A DNA stretch of 64,000 bases from Sinomonas atrocyanea (GTDB lineage: Bacteria > Actinomycetota > Actinomycetes > Actinomycetales > Micrococcaceae). Of this stretch, positions 18,471-26,463 are shown in pieces. The stretch spans positions 62,001-126,000 of the forward strand of contig NZ_JAUSTE010000004.1 of the NCBI RefSeq assembly GCF_030812675.1, written 5' to 3'. Numbering within the stretch: the first letter of the stretch is position 1; every line of letters starts with the position of its first letter. The notes beneath the pieces are model-generated. The model did not search any database. It was given only the letters and a program-made list of their open reading frames with translations, and was not told where the DNA came from. Made by a program: the position numbers and the translations under genes.

Positions 18471-18500
18471 CGAGGGCTCTCGATGAGGGGTCATGTCCCT
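18453..18500. terminator. 17-bp-stem hairpin between convergent operons
   Basis: The arms AGGGACATGACCCCTCA (18453-18469) and its exact complement (18484-18500) form a perfect 17-bp stem. Inside, CGAG/CTCG (18471-18474 / 18479-18482) adds four more pairs round a GGCT loop. There is no T-run. The position between convergent 3' ends suggests bidirectional termination or mRNA 3'-end protection; this is inference. Confidence 0.7.
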
Positions 18501-18515
18501 GTGGTCTGCTCGGCC

Positions 18516-19877
18516 TCAGGTGAGGCCGAAGGTCTCGCTCTCCTCGAACGGGCCCACCACCGTGGTGGTGCGCGGGGCGGTCGCGAGCACGCGGGCGAGG
18601 TCCTGGACCTCCGCCGCGGTGACCGCGCCGATCTGCGCGAGGGTCTCCTCGATGTCCTGGAACTCTCCCGAGACGAGCTCGGCGCGGCCCAGCCGGGACA
18701 TGCGCGAGCCGGTGTCCTCGAGCGCGAGGACGATCCCGCCCGAGAGCTGGCCCACGGCCTTGCGCAGCTCCTCGTCCGTGATGCCGTGCTCGGCGAGCTT
18801 CTCGAGCTCGGCCGCCATGAGCGCCAGGACCTGCGGGACCTTGGCCGGCGCGCAGCCGCCGTAGATGCCGAAGTACCCGGCGTCCGCGTAGGCGGAGGCG
18901 AACGAGTACGTCGAGTAGACGAGCCCGCGCTTCTCGCGGATCTCCTGGAACAGGCGCGAGGACATGCCCCCGCCGAGGACCGCGTTGAGCACGCTCATGA
19001 CGTACCGGCGCGGGTCCGTGGCGGTGATCGAGGGGCAGCCCATGATGACGTTGGCCTGCTCGACCTGCCGCTTGACCACGGACAGGCCCGGCTGGCCCGT
19101 GATGGCCGCGGGCGCCGCCGAGCGGCGGGCCACCGGGGCGGCCTCCGACCCGAGGTCCCAGCCGGCGCCCTGGAGCGCGTCGAGCACGAGCGAGCACACG
19201 GCGTCGTGCTCGAGGCCGCCCGCCGCGGTGATCACGAGCTCCTCGGGACGGTAGTAGCGGCGGTAGTGCTCCCACACCGAGTCCCGCGGCACCGCCCGGA
19301 TGGCCTCCGGGGTGCCGCCGATCGGACGGCCGAGCGGGTGGCCGCCCAGCACGGCCGCGACGAAGTGCTCGTGCGCCACGTCCGTCGGGTCGTCGCCGTC
19401 CATGGCGATCTCCTCGAGGATGACGTCCCGCTCCTGCTCGAGCTCGTCGGGGTCGAGCACCGCCGAGGTGATCATGTCCGCGATGACGTCGATGGCCATG
19501 GGGAGGTCGGTGTCGAGCACCCGCGCGTAGTAGCACGTGCTCTCCTTGGCCGTCGCGGCGTTGGACTCGCCGCCCACCTCGTCGAACGCCGAGGCGATCT
19601 CGAGGGCGGTGCGGCGCTGGGTGCCCTTGAACAGCAGGTGCTCGAGGAAGTGGGTGGCCCCGTGCTGGCCCGAAGCCTCGTCACGGGAGCCCACGCCCAC
19701 CCAGAAGCCGATCGACGCCGACCTCTGGCCCGGCATCGCCTCCGTGAGGACACGTACGCCCCCGGGAAGGATGGACCGGCGCACGACGGCGCCGCCATCC
19801 TTCCCGAAGATCGTGGTCGACGCCGGAGCGCCGTCCACGAGCTGGCCCGAGGTCAGCGGCAGTTCGACTGTTGCCAT
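18516..19877 (-). CDS. M16-family zinc peptidase
   Basis: This 453-residue insulinase/processing-peptidase-like protein has the inverted zinc motif HFLEH (HxxEH) near residue 60 and the downstream Glu ligand in the GGESNAATAKEST stretch near 128. The second, inactive-type half shows the R/Y pair region (MVMSVLNAVLGGGMSSRLFQEIREKRGL without the first residues) near 290-310. Its start lies 4 nt after the pnp stop, a gene pair conserved in actinobacteria. The substrate is unknown. Confidence 0.93.
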   Translation of the reverse strand: MATVELPLTSGQLVDGAPASTTIFGKDGGAVVRRSILPGGVRVLTEAMPGQRSASIGFWVGVGSRDEASGQHGATHFLEHLLFKGTQRRTALEIASAFDEVGGESNAATAKESTCYYARVLDTDLPMAIDVIADMITSAVLDPDELEQERDVILEEIAMDGDDPTDVAHEHFVAAVLGGHPLGRPIGGTPEAIRAVPRDSVWEHYRRYYRPEELVITAAGGLEHDAVCSLVLDALQGAGWDLGSEAAPVARRSAAPAAITGQPGLSVVKRQVEQANVIMGCPSITATDPRRYVMSVLNAVLGGGMSSRLFQEIREKRGLVYSTYSFASAYADAGYFGIYGGCAPAKVPQVLALMAAELEKLAEHGITDEELRKAVGQLSGGIVLALEDTGSRMSRLGRAELVSGEFQDIEETLAQIGAVTAAEVQDLARVLATAPRTTTVVGPFEESETFGLT

Positions 19878-19881
19878 GCGG

Positions 19882-22122
19882 CTACGCTTCGACCTCCGCC
19901 GAGGCCTCGCCCTGGTCCGCGGCGTCGGCGTCGGCCACGACGGGCGCGAGCGAGAGCTTGCCGCGGTCATCGATCTTGGTGATCTCGACCTGGACCTTCT
20001 GGCCCACGGAGACGACGTCCTCGACGTTGTCCACGCGCTTGCCGCCGGCGAGCTTGCGCAGCTCGGAGATGTGCAGCAGGCCGTCCTTGCCCGGCGTGAG
20101 CGAGACGAACGCGCCGAACGTGGTCGTCTTGACGACGGTGCCGAGGTAGCGCTCGCCGACCTCGGGCATCTGCGGGTTCGCGATCGCGTTCACCGCGGCG
20201 CGGGCGGCCTCGGCCGAGGAGCCGTCGGTCGCGCCGATGAGCACGGTGCCGTCGTCCTCGATCGAGATGTCGGCGCCCGTGTCCTCCTGGATCTGGTTGA
20301 TCATCTTGCCCTTGGGGCCGATGACCTCGCCGATCTTGTCCACGGGGATCTTGATCGCGATGATCCGCGGCGCGAACTCGGAGAGCTCGTCCGGGCGGTC
20401 GATCGCGGCGTTGATCACCGAGAGGATGTGCAGGCGCGCCTCGCGGGCCTGCTTGAGGGCGGCGGCCAGGACCGAGGCGGGGATGCCGTCGAGCTTGGTG
20501 TCGAGCTGGATCGCCGTGACGAACTCGGAGGTGCCGGCGACCTTGAAGTCCATGTCGCCGAAGGCGTCCTCGGCACCGAGGATGTCGGTGAGGGCGGCGT
20601 AGCGGGTCTGGCCGTCGACCTCGTCGGAGACGAGGCCCATGGCGATGCCCGCGACCGGGGCCTTGAGCGGCACGCCGGCGTTGAGCAGCGACAGGGTCGA
20701 GGCGCACACGGAGCCCATCGACGTCGAGCCGTTGGAGCCGAGGGCCTCGGACACCTGGCGGATCGCGTACGGGAACTCCTCGCGCGAGGGCAGCACGGGC
20801 ACGAGCGCACGCTCGGCCAGGGCGCCGTGGCCGATCTCGCGGCGCTTCGGGGAGCCGACGCGGCCGGTCTCGCCCGTGGAGTACGGCGGGAAGTTGTAGT
20901 TGTGCATGTACCGCTTGTGCGTCTCGGGCGAGAGCGAGTCGATCTGCTGCTCCATCTTGAGCATGTTCAGCGTCGTGACGCCCATGATCTGGGTCTCGCC
21001 GCGCTCGAAGATCGCCGAGCCGTGGACCCGCGGGAGCACCTCGACCTCGGCCGTGAGCTGGCGGATGTCCGTCAGGCCGCGGCCGTCGATGCGGACCTGC
21101 TCGGTGAGGATGCGCTGGCGGACGACCTTCTTGGTCACCGAGCGGAACGCCGCGGAGAGCTCCTTCTCGCGGCCCTCGAACTGGCCCGCGAGCTGGGCGA
21201 GCACCTCGGCCTTGAGCGCGTCGGACGCGGCCTCGCGCTCCTGCTTGTCGGCGATCTGGAAGACCTCGGCGAGCTTGGCAGCGGCGGCGGCCTCGACGGC
21301 GTCGTACGCGTCGGCCTCGTAGTCGAGGAAGACGGGGAACTCGGCGGTGGGCTTGGCGGCACGGTCGGCCAGGTCCTGCTGGGCCTCGCAGAGCGCGCGG
21401 ATGAACGGCTTGGCGGCCTCGAGGCCCTCGGCGACGACCTCCTCGGTGGGGGCCGTGGCGCCCTCGTCCTTGATGAGGCTCCAGGAGTGGTCGGTGGCCT
21501 CGGCCTCGACCATCATGATCGCCACGTCGTCGCCGGCGATGCGCCCGGCGACGACCATGTCGAAGGTCGCCTTCTGCAGCTGCGAGTGCTTCGGGAACGC
21601 GACCCACTGGGCGCCCTGCTCGTCGTGGACGAGGGCCACGCGCACGCCGCCGATGGGGCCGGAGAAGGGCAGGCCGGCGAGCTGGGTGGACATCGAGGCG
21701 GCGTTGATCGCGACGACGTCGTAGAGCTCGTCCGGGTTGATCGCCAGGACCGTCACCACGACCTGGACCTCGTTGCGCAGGCCCTTGACGAAGGCCGGGC
21801 GCAGCGGGCGGTCCATGAGGCGGCACGCGAGGATGGCGTCCGTCGAGGGGCGGCCCTCGCGGCGGAAGAACGAGCCGGGGATGCGGCCCGCGGCGTACAT
21901 GCGCTCCTCGACGTCGACCGTGAGCGGGAAGAAGTCGAAGCCCTCGCGAGGGGTCTTGCCCGCCGTGGTGGCGGAAAGCAGGGCGGTGTCATCGTCGATG
22001 TAGGCCATCGCCGCGCCGGCGGCCTGCTTGGCGAGGCGGCCGGTCTCGAAGCGGACGACGCGCTGGCCGTGGCGGCCGTTGTCGATGACGGCCTCAGAGA
22101 ACTGGATCTCGGGACCCTCCAT
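19882..22122 (-). CDS. pnp: Polyribonucleotide nucleotidyltransferase
   Basis: PNPase is a 3'-5' phosphorolytic exoribonuclease in RNA turnover; in actinobacteria it can also make or remove 3' tails. The 746-residue protein has two RNase PH domains ([16 protein letters not shown] onward; [19 protein letters not shown] near 330), the second with the active-site region [10 protein letters not shown] near 490. A KH domain ([20 protein letters not shown]) lies near 590-615, and an S1 domain is at the C-terminus before an acidic tail. The ATG has GGAGG 9-10 nt upstream. It follows rpsO, the usual order. Confidence 0.98.
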   Translation of the reverse strand: MEGPEIQFSEAVIDNGRHGQRVVRFETGRLAKQAAGAAMAYIDDDTALLSATTAGKTPREGFDFFPLTVDVEERMYAAGRIPGSFFRREGRPSTDAILACRLMDRPLRPAFVKGLRNEVQVVVTVLAINPDELYDVVAINAASMSTQLAGLPFSGPIGGVRVALVHDEQGAQWVAFPKHSQLQKATFDMVVAGRIAGDDVAIMMVEAEATDHSWSLIKDEGATAPTEEVVAEGLEAAKPFIRALCEAQQDLADRAAKPTAEFPVFLDYEADAYDAVEAAAAAKLAEVFQIADKQEREAASDALKAEVLAQLAGQFEGREKELSAAFRSVTKKVVRQRILTEQVRIDGRGLTDIRQLTAEVEVLPRVHGSAIFERGETQIMGVTTLNMLKMEQQIDSLSPETHKRYMHNYNFPPYSTGETGRVGSPKRREIGHGALAERALVPVLPSREEFPYAIRQVSEALGSNGSTSMGSVCASTLSLLNAGVPLKAPVAGIAMGLVSDEVDGQTRYAALTDILGAEDAFGDMDFKVAGTSEFVTAIQLDTKLDGIPASVLAAALKQAREARLHILSVINAAIDRPDELSEFAPRIIAIKIPVDKIGEVIGPKGKMINQIQEDTGADISIEDDGTVLIGATDGSSAEAARAAVNAIANPQMPEVGERYLGTVVKTTTFGAFVSLTPGKDGLLHISELRKLAGGKRVDNVEDVVSVGQKVQVEITKIDDRGKLSLAPVVADADAADQGEASAEVEA

Positions 22123-22275
22123 AGGAGAGCACCTCCGTTTCCTTGTGTGGCGGAGGCTGTCCGGAACCCGGTCTTCGATCGAGGCCCTTGGCGCGTCCGT
22201 GTCCCGGACGCCCTCAAGAGCCACTACCGAGGACCGCAGGCAGCCGGTGCCTCCTGATGGTGGTTCAGTTGTCGT

Positions 22276-22294
22276 GCCCCGCCGACGGCGGGGC
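22276..22294 (-). terminator. GC hairpin in pnp leader
   Basis: Perfect 8-bp arms (22276-22283, GCCCCGCC, and 22287-22294) enclose a 3-nt loop, about 60 nt downstream of the rpsO stop. It could attenuate read-through to pnp. There is no T-run. Confidence 0.45.
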
Positions 22295-22309
22295 GATGGG
22301 GGAAGCTGG

Positions 22310-22341
22310 CCGCCCGCCCGCGCCTGGACGCGGACGGGCGG
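22310..22341 (-). terminator. hairpin after rpsO
   Basis: 13-nt arms (22310-22322 and 22329-22341, one G-T pair) enclose a 6-nt loop, 12 nt after the rpsO stop on the minus strand. It is very stable but has no T-run, so it may be a processing site as much as a terminator. Confidence 0.55.
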
Positions 22342-22353
22342 ACTGCTCCCAGA

Positions 22354-22623
22354 CTACCGGCGCAGGCCGAGACGCTCGATGAGCGAGCGGTAGCGCGCGA
22401 TGTCGGTGTCGTGCAGGTAGGCGAGCATGCGCTTGCGGCGACCCACGAGCGCGAGCAGGCCGCGCTGGGTGTGGAAGTCGTGCTTGTGCTGCTTCATGTG
22501 CTCAGTCAAGTCCTTGATGCGCTTGGTCAGGACGGCGATCTGGACCTCGGGAGACCCGGTGTCGCCTTCCTTCGTCGCGTATTCCTTGATGATCTCCTGC
22601 TTGACGGCGGGATCCAAAGCCAT
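22354..22623 (-). CDS. rpsO: 30S ribosomal protein S15
   Basis: S15 binds 16S rRNA helices 20-22 early in 30S assembly. The 89-residue protein is exactly the family length, with [15 protein letters not shown] near residue 22, [19 protein letters not shown] near 45 and [20 protein letters not shown] at the C-terminus. The ATG follows GAGGAGCT. It lies between ribF and pnp. Confidence 0.99.
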   Translation of the reverse strand: MALDPAVKQEIIKEYATKEGDTGSPEVQIAVLTKRIKDLTEHMKQHKHDFHTQRGLLALVGRRKRMLAYLHDTDIARYRSLIERLGLRR

Positions 22624-22752
22624 TGGAGCTCCTCGTTTCGTGCCGTGCGGCCCGCTGGACGCTGCGTCCCCGGGGAACACCGGCAGGGTGTCCCGCGGTG
22701 ACGGGGCCGGTGCGGCCCAGGCCGCCACGGACTGCAGCGAGGGCCACCGAGG

Positions 22753-22782
22753 ATTCTATCGGTTCAGGCCTCACCGTGTCGA
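22753..22782 (-). promoter_or_regulatory. possible rpsO promoter
   Basis: On the minus strand TCGACA (22777-22782) and TAGAAT (22753-22758) are 18 bp apart, about 130 nt before the rpsO start. It resembles a housekeeping-sigma promoter but is unproven. Confidence 0.4.
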
Positions 22783-22794
22783 AACGCGGCTGCT

Positions 22795-23832
22795 TCAGCG
22801 GGGGGAGGCACCGCCCTGTCCGGAGGCGGCGAGCACGTCCCGCGCGGCATCGACGTCGAGCTTCATCTGCTCCACGAGCGCCGCGGGCCCGCGGTAGGCG
22901 ACCATGCCGCGCAGCCGGTCGACGAACTCGACGACGACGTTCTGGCCGTAGAGGTCGAAGTCCTCGGGGGCCTCGTCCGGCCGGTCGATGACGTGGGCCT
23001 CGACCTGGCGGGCCACGCCCTCGAACGTCGGGTTCGAGCCCACGGAGATCGCCGCCGGCCAGCGGGTCCCGGCCTGGTCGAGGAGCCAGCCGGCGTAGAT
23101 CCCGTCGGCGGGGACGTGGCCGGCGGCGTCATGGGAGAGGTTCGCGGTCGGGAACCCGAGGGCCCGCCCGCGGGAGGCGCCGTGGACCACGGTGCCGTGC
23201 ATCGCGTGGGGCCGGCCGAGGATCTCGGCCGCGGTCCGCACGTCGCCCGACTCCAGAGCCTCCCGCACCCACGTCGAGGAGCAGCGGCGCTCGTCGGCGT
23301 CGTCCTCGGCCGCGGCGGCGGGCTGCGGCTCTGCGGCGCGGTGCCGGGGGGCGTGCTCGGTGAACTCGTCGACGACCACGACGCCGAAGCCGAACCGCTC
23401 CCCCAGGTGCTGCATCGCGGCGAGGTCGCCGGCGTTCCCGCGCCCGAAGCGGACGTCGTGGCCCACGACCACGTGCGAGGCGCGGAGGGCGTCGACGAAG
23501 ATGCCGCGGACGAAGTCCTCGGCGCTCTGCTGCGCGAATTCCAGGGTGTAGTGCAGGACCAGGATCGCGTCGAGCCCGTAGCCGGACAGCGCGGCGAGCC
23601 GGTCCTCGATCCCCATGATGAGGTGCGGAGCGGTGTCGGGCCGGTGGACCTGGGCCGGGTGCGGGTCGAACGTCACGGCGACGGCGCGGCTGCCGCTGTC
23701 CCTCGCCGTGGCCAGCAGGCGCGCGAGCACCTGCTGGTGGCCGCGGTGGACGCCGTCGAAGTTGCCGATGGTGACGGCCGTCGGGCCGAAATCCCCGGGA
23801 ATCTCGTCCACTCCGTGCCAGATCAAGACCAT
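22795..23832 (-). CDS. ribF: Bifunctional riboflavin kinase / FAD synthetase
   Basis: RibF phosphorylates riboflavin to FMN and adenylylates FMN to FAD. The 345-residue protein has the FAD-synthetase nucleotidyltransferase motif VTIGNFDGVHRGHQ near residue 21, VGHDVRFGRGNAGD near 120 and CSSTWVREAL near 185. The C-terminal kinase domain follows with HGTVVHGASRGRALGFPTANL near 208. An Ala/Glu/Asp-rich insertion (EPQPAAAAEDDADERR) separates the strands before CSST. The ATG has GAGGACG upstream. A TAGTCT -10-like hexamer at 23867-23872 would give a leader of about 30 nt. Confidence 0.96.
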   Translation of the reverse strand: MVLIWHGVDEIPGDFGPTAVTIGNFDGVHRGHQQVLARLLATARDSGSRAVAVTFDPHPAQVHRPDTAPHLIMGIEDRLAALSGYGLDAILVLHYTLEFAQQSAEDFVRGIFVDALRASHVVVGHDVRFGRGNAGDLAAMQHLGERFGFGVVVVDEFTEHAPRHRAAEPQPAAAAEDDADERRCSSTWVREALESGDVRTAAEILGRPHAMHGTVVHGASRGRALGFPTANLSHDAAGHVPADGIYAGWLLDQAGTRWPAAISVGSNPTFEGVARQVEAHVIDRPDEAPEDFDLYGQNVVVEFVDRLRGMVAYRGPAALVEQMKLDVDAARDVLAASGQGGASPR

Positions 23833-23869
23833 CGTCCTCGCCTCGTCGCCCTGTGTGTGCCTGACAAGA

Positions 23870-24349
23870 CTACCGGCCGCCATCCGCATCCACGGCAGCG
23901 GCCGTCCGGGGGCGGTGGTAGAGGAGCCACGCGAGGCCGAGGAAGGGCAGCACGAGCGGGACGTACCCATAGCCCCGCCCGAACCCGCTCCAGACGGTGT
24001 CGTGGGGGAACGCCGAGGCGTCCACCACGCTGGCCGTCCCGACCGCCAGGATGCCGACGAGCTCGAGCAGGATGGCCCCGAGGGTCACGTACCAGCTCGT
24101 GACGCCGCGGCGGGCGAGCGAGACGGTCGCGACGATGTAGACGACGGCCGCGACGGCGCTGAGCAGGTAGGCCAGCGGCGCCTCGGAGAACTTGGTGGCG
24201 ATCTGGTACCCGGCGCGGGCCGTCGCCGACAGCGCGAAGACGCCGTACACGGCCACGAGGATGCGGCCCAGGCCCACGTTGCGGGTCCGGGGAGAGTGCT
24301 CGGGCCCGGTCGGGCCCCCAGGGGTGGGGGACGGCTCGGCAGAGGTCAT
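23870..24349 (-). CDS. Four-helix membrane protein of unknown function
   Basis: This 159-residue protein has a polar N-terminus (TSAEPSPTPGGPTGPEHS) and four hydrophobic segments, the last ending in VLPFLGLAWLLYHRPR. I do not recognise a family with certainty. It overlaps the upstream membrane-protein gene as ATGA (24346-24349), and the two probably form a pair. The pair sits between truB and ribF in a cluster otherwise devoted to translation, so it is likely an inserted neutral gene pair. Confidence 0.7.
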   Translation of the reverse strand: MTSAEPSPTPGGPTGPEHSPRTRNVGLGRILVAVYGVFALSATARAGYQIATKFSEAPLAYLLSAVAAVVYIVATVSLARRGVTSWYVTLGAILLELVGILAVGTASVVDASAFPHDTVWSGFGRGYGYVPLVLPFLGLAWLLYHRPRTAAAVDADGGR

Positions 24350-24714
24350 GAGAAGGGTGCTCCGTTCCAGATCTGCTCCATGCGGAACAGCATCACAAAG
24401 ATCGTCACCGGCACGGCGGCCAGCACTGCGTTGCTCCACCGGGTGCGGTCAGCGATCGCCCACCAGAACGCGGCGATCGGCACGATCAGCGCCGTCGCGA
24501 GGTAGCCCCAGAACTCCCATGGCTCCCCCCGCACGGCCTCTCCCCCGGCCTGCCGGATCCCTGCGCCGATGCCGAAGACGACGAGGAAGAGCTCGACGAC
24601 GGCCACGGACACGATCGCCGCGTCCCCCGGATAGGTCTTGGTGACCACGGCGGCCACGCACAGGATCAGCGAGAGCGCGCACAGGACCGCGCCGACGACG
24701 AAGAACGGGTCCAC
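24346..24714 (-). CDS. Four-helix membrane protein of unknown function
   Basis: This 122-residue protein is almost entirely membrane segments: FVVGAVLCALSLILCVAAVV, IVSVAVVELFLVVFGIGAGI, YLATALIVPIAAFWWAIA and a last helix to VTIFVMLF. The GTG starts one base after the truB stop. I cannot assign a function. The tight coupling upstream (truB) and downstream (ATGA overlap) implies a common transcript. Confidence 0.72.
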   Translation of the reverse strand: MDPFFVVGAVLCALSLILCVAAVVTKTYPGDAAIVSVAVVELFLVVFGIGAGIRQAGGEAVRGEPWEFWGYLATALIVPIAAFWWAIADRTRWSNAVLAAVPVTIFVMLFRMEQIWNGAPFS

Positions 24715-24715
24715 C

Positions 24716-25603
24716 TCAGGCGCCCTCGCCGTGGGCGGCGAACACGAGTTCGGGCTTGGCCTGCCCGCCCACGTCCTTCAGGAGGGCGACCAGCTCGCCG
24801 TCGGGCGCGAACGCCGCGGTGAGCTCCGCCGATCCCGTCGCGGGGATGCGGCGCCCGTAGGAGAGCTCGACGGTCTCGCCGTCGCTGAGCTCGCGGACCG
24901 GCAGGAGCGTCCGTGCGGCGTCCGCGAGCGGCAGGACGGCGAGCGAGCCGGCCAGCTCCTCGAGCGTGTGCGCCTGCTCGATCCGGTAGGGGCCCACCTG
25001 GGTGCGGCGGAGCGCCGTGAGGTGCCCGCCCACGCCGAGGTCGGCGCCGAGGTCGCGGGCGAGGGCCCGGATGTACGTGCCGGAGGAGCAGCGCACCGTG
25101 ACGTCGACGTCCTGGAGCCTGCCCCCGCGCTCCCGGCGGACGCCGTGGATGTCGAAGGAGTGGATCGTCACGGGCCGGGCCTCGAGCTCGACCTCCTTGC
25201 CGGCGCGGACGCGGGCGTACGACCGCTCGCCGGCGACCTTGATGGCGCTGACGCTGCTGGGGACCTGCAGGATGTCCCCGGTGAGCTTCGCTGCCGCATC
25301 ACGGATCTGCTGCTCGGTGACGGCCGCGGCGATGCGCTCCTCGAGGACCTCGCCCTCGGCGTCGTCCGTCACCGTGCGCTGGCCGAGCCGGATGGTGGCG
25401 CTGTAGGTCTTCTCGGTGCCGACGATGTGGGAGAGCAGGCGGGTCGCCTTGTTGATCCCGACGACGAGCACGCCCGTGGCCATGGGATCGAGGGTCCCCG
25501 CATGCCCCACCTTGCGGGTCCCTGCGAGCCGGCGGACCTTGCCCACCACGTCATGGCTCGTCCACCCGCGTGGCTTGTCCACGATCACCAGTCCAGAAAG
25601 CAC
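24716..25603 (-). CDS. truB: tRNA pseudouridine-55 synthase
   Basis: TruB makes pseudouridine 55 in the T-loop of tRNAs. The 295-residue protein begins VLSGLVIVDKPRGWTSHD, has the catalytic motif GHAGTLDPMATGVL (Asp near residue 42), then VPSSVSAIKV and the SSGTYIRALARDLG motif near 180, and a C-terminal PUA-like domain. The start is GTG 25603: related proteins begin MLSGLVIVDKP, and TATACT lies 7 nt upstream, so the mRNA is predicted leaderless. Immediately upstream is the abnormal poly-C tract. Confidence 0.96.
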   Translation of the reverse strand: MLSGLVIVDKPRGWTSHDVVGKVRRLAGTRKVGHAGTLDPMATGVLVVGINKATRLLSHIVGTEKTYSATIRLGQRTVTDDAEGEVLEERIAAAVTEQQIRDAAAKLTGDILQVPSSVSAIKVAGERSYARVRAGKEVELEARPVTIHSFDIHGVRRERGGRLQDVDVTVRCSSGTYIRALARDLGADLGVGGHLTALRRTQVGPYRIEQAHTLEELAGSLAVLPLADAARTLLPVRELSDGETVELSYGRRIPATGSAELTAAFAPDGELVALLKDVGGQAKPELVFAAHGEGA

Positions 25604-25610
25604 GCCTCCC

Positions 25611-25616
25611 AGTATA
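25611..25616 (-). promoter_or_regulatory. -10 hexamer of leaderless truB
   Basis: TATACT on the minus strand, close to consensus, ends 7 nt before GTG 25603. GGGAGG sits 1 nt before the GTG, too close to act as a ribosome site. The promoter borders the low-complexity tract. Confidence 0.6.
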
Positions 25617-25639
25617 TGGAGCGCCGGGGGCGCTCCCGC

Positions 25640-25835
25640 CCGCAGGCGCCGACGGGGCGGGGGCGCCCCCCGGGGGGGGCGCCCCCCCCCCCCCCCCCCC
25701 CCGCCCGGAAACTGACAACCCGCCCGGCGCCCAACACCCCCCCGCCGCCCCCCGCCCCCCCCCCCCCCCCCCCCCCCCCCCCGCGGGGGGGGGGGGCGCC
25801 CCCCCCCCGGGCCCCCCCCCCCCCCCCGCCCCCCA
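25640..25835. repeat. extreme poly-C/poly-G low-complexity tract
   Basis: The truB-rbfA gap consists almost only of C and G. It includes runs of 21 C (25682-25702), 28 C (25755-25782), 12 G (25785-25796), 10 C and 16 C. A and T occur only in short islands around 25709-25718 and 25733-25737. It holds no plausible gene; the open frames crossing it are side effects. Nothing else in the window looks like this. An assembly or base-calling artefact is the simplest explanation. Real slippage-prone DNA is the alternative. Confidence 0.9.
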
Positions 25836-25866
25836 CGGCTGCCTGAAGCGTCAGTCCTGGCGAGCG

Positions 25867-26343
25867 TCAGTCCTCGCGCGGCTCGACGTCGTCGAACCCG
25901 TCGTCGTACGAGTCGTCGCCGGCCTCGTCCGCCTTGCGGTACGGATCGGCGTCCCCGGCGGGGCGCGCCCCCTCGGCGAGGCGTGCCACCTCGGCGTCGC
26001 GCTCGCGGGCCTGCCGGAGCAGGTCCTCGACGTGCGAGGCGTTCACGGGGACCTCGTCCGCCACGAATTCGAGGGTCGGCGTGAGGCGGATGGTGAGGTT
26101 GCGCCCCACTTCGCGCCGGAGCACGCCCTTCTTGGTCTCGAGGATCTCGCGCGCGCCTGCCGTGGCTGCGGCGTCGCCGAGGACCGTGTAGTACACCGTG
26201 GCGTGCTGGAGGTCGTTCGTGACGCGGGCGTCGGTGATCGTGATCGCCTCGGCGCGCTCGTCCTTCACGGCCCTGCGCAGGGCCTCTGCCACGACCACCT
26301 TGATGCGCTGCGCGAGCCGCGCGGCGCGGGCCGGATCGGCCAT
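25867..26343 (-). CDS. rbfA: 30S ribosome-binding factor A
   Basis: RbfA is a KH-fold protein that assists 16S 5'-end maturation and 30S assembly. The 158-residue protein has the family opening ARLAQRIKVVVAEALRR, ITDARVTNDLQHATVYYTV in the middle and LRREVGRNLTIRLTPTLEF near 85-103. It ends in an acidic tail (DDSYDDGFDDVEPRED) common in actinobacterial RbfA. AGGAGG precedes the ATG by about 5 nt. It lies between infB and truB, the usual place. Confidence 0.95.
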   Translation of the reverse strand: MADPARAARLAQRIKVVVAEALRRAVKDERAEAITITDARVTNDLQHATVYYTVLGDAAATAGAREILETKKGVLRREVGRNLTIRLTPTLEFVADEVPVNASHVEDLLRQARERDAEVARLAEGARPAGDADPYRKADEAGDDSYDDGFDDVEPRED

Positions 26344-26463
26344 GGTCCCTCCTATCGTCTGGGGTGCTTGTTCGTCTCGGCAGGCAGCGGCCCGCGGGGG
26401 AACCACTGCCTGCCGACGTGCGAACGGGGCCCCGGCAACCCGGGGCCCCGCCCATCAGGCGCG

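Larger units (their letters stand above)
22123..22353. other. rpsO-pnp intergenic region
   Basis: This 231-nt gap holds two hairpins (22310-22341 and 22276-22294) next to the rpsO stop and the pnp ribosome site at its other end. I see no ORF in it. In other bacteria this leader is where PNPase controls its own mRNA. The hairpins would allow that, but nothing here proves it. Confidence 0.6.

Noticed and set aside
22123-22353. Small RNA gene between rpsO and pnp
   Set aside because: The hairpins are explained by the rpsO 3' end, and no separate promoter is visible.
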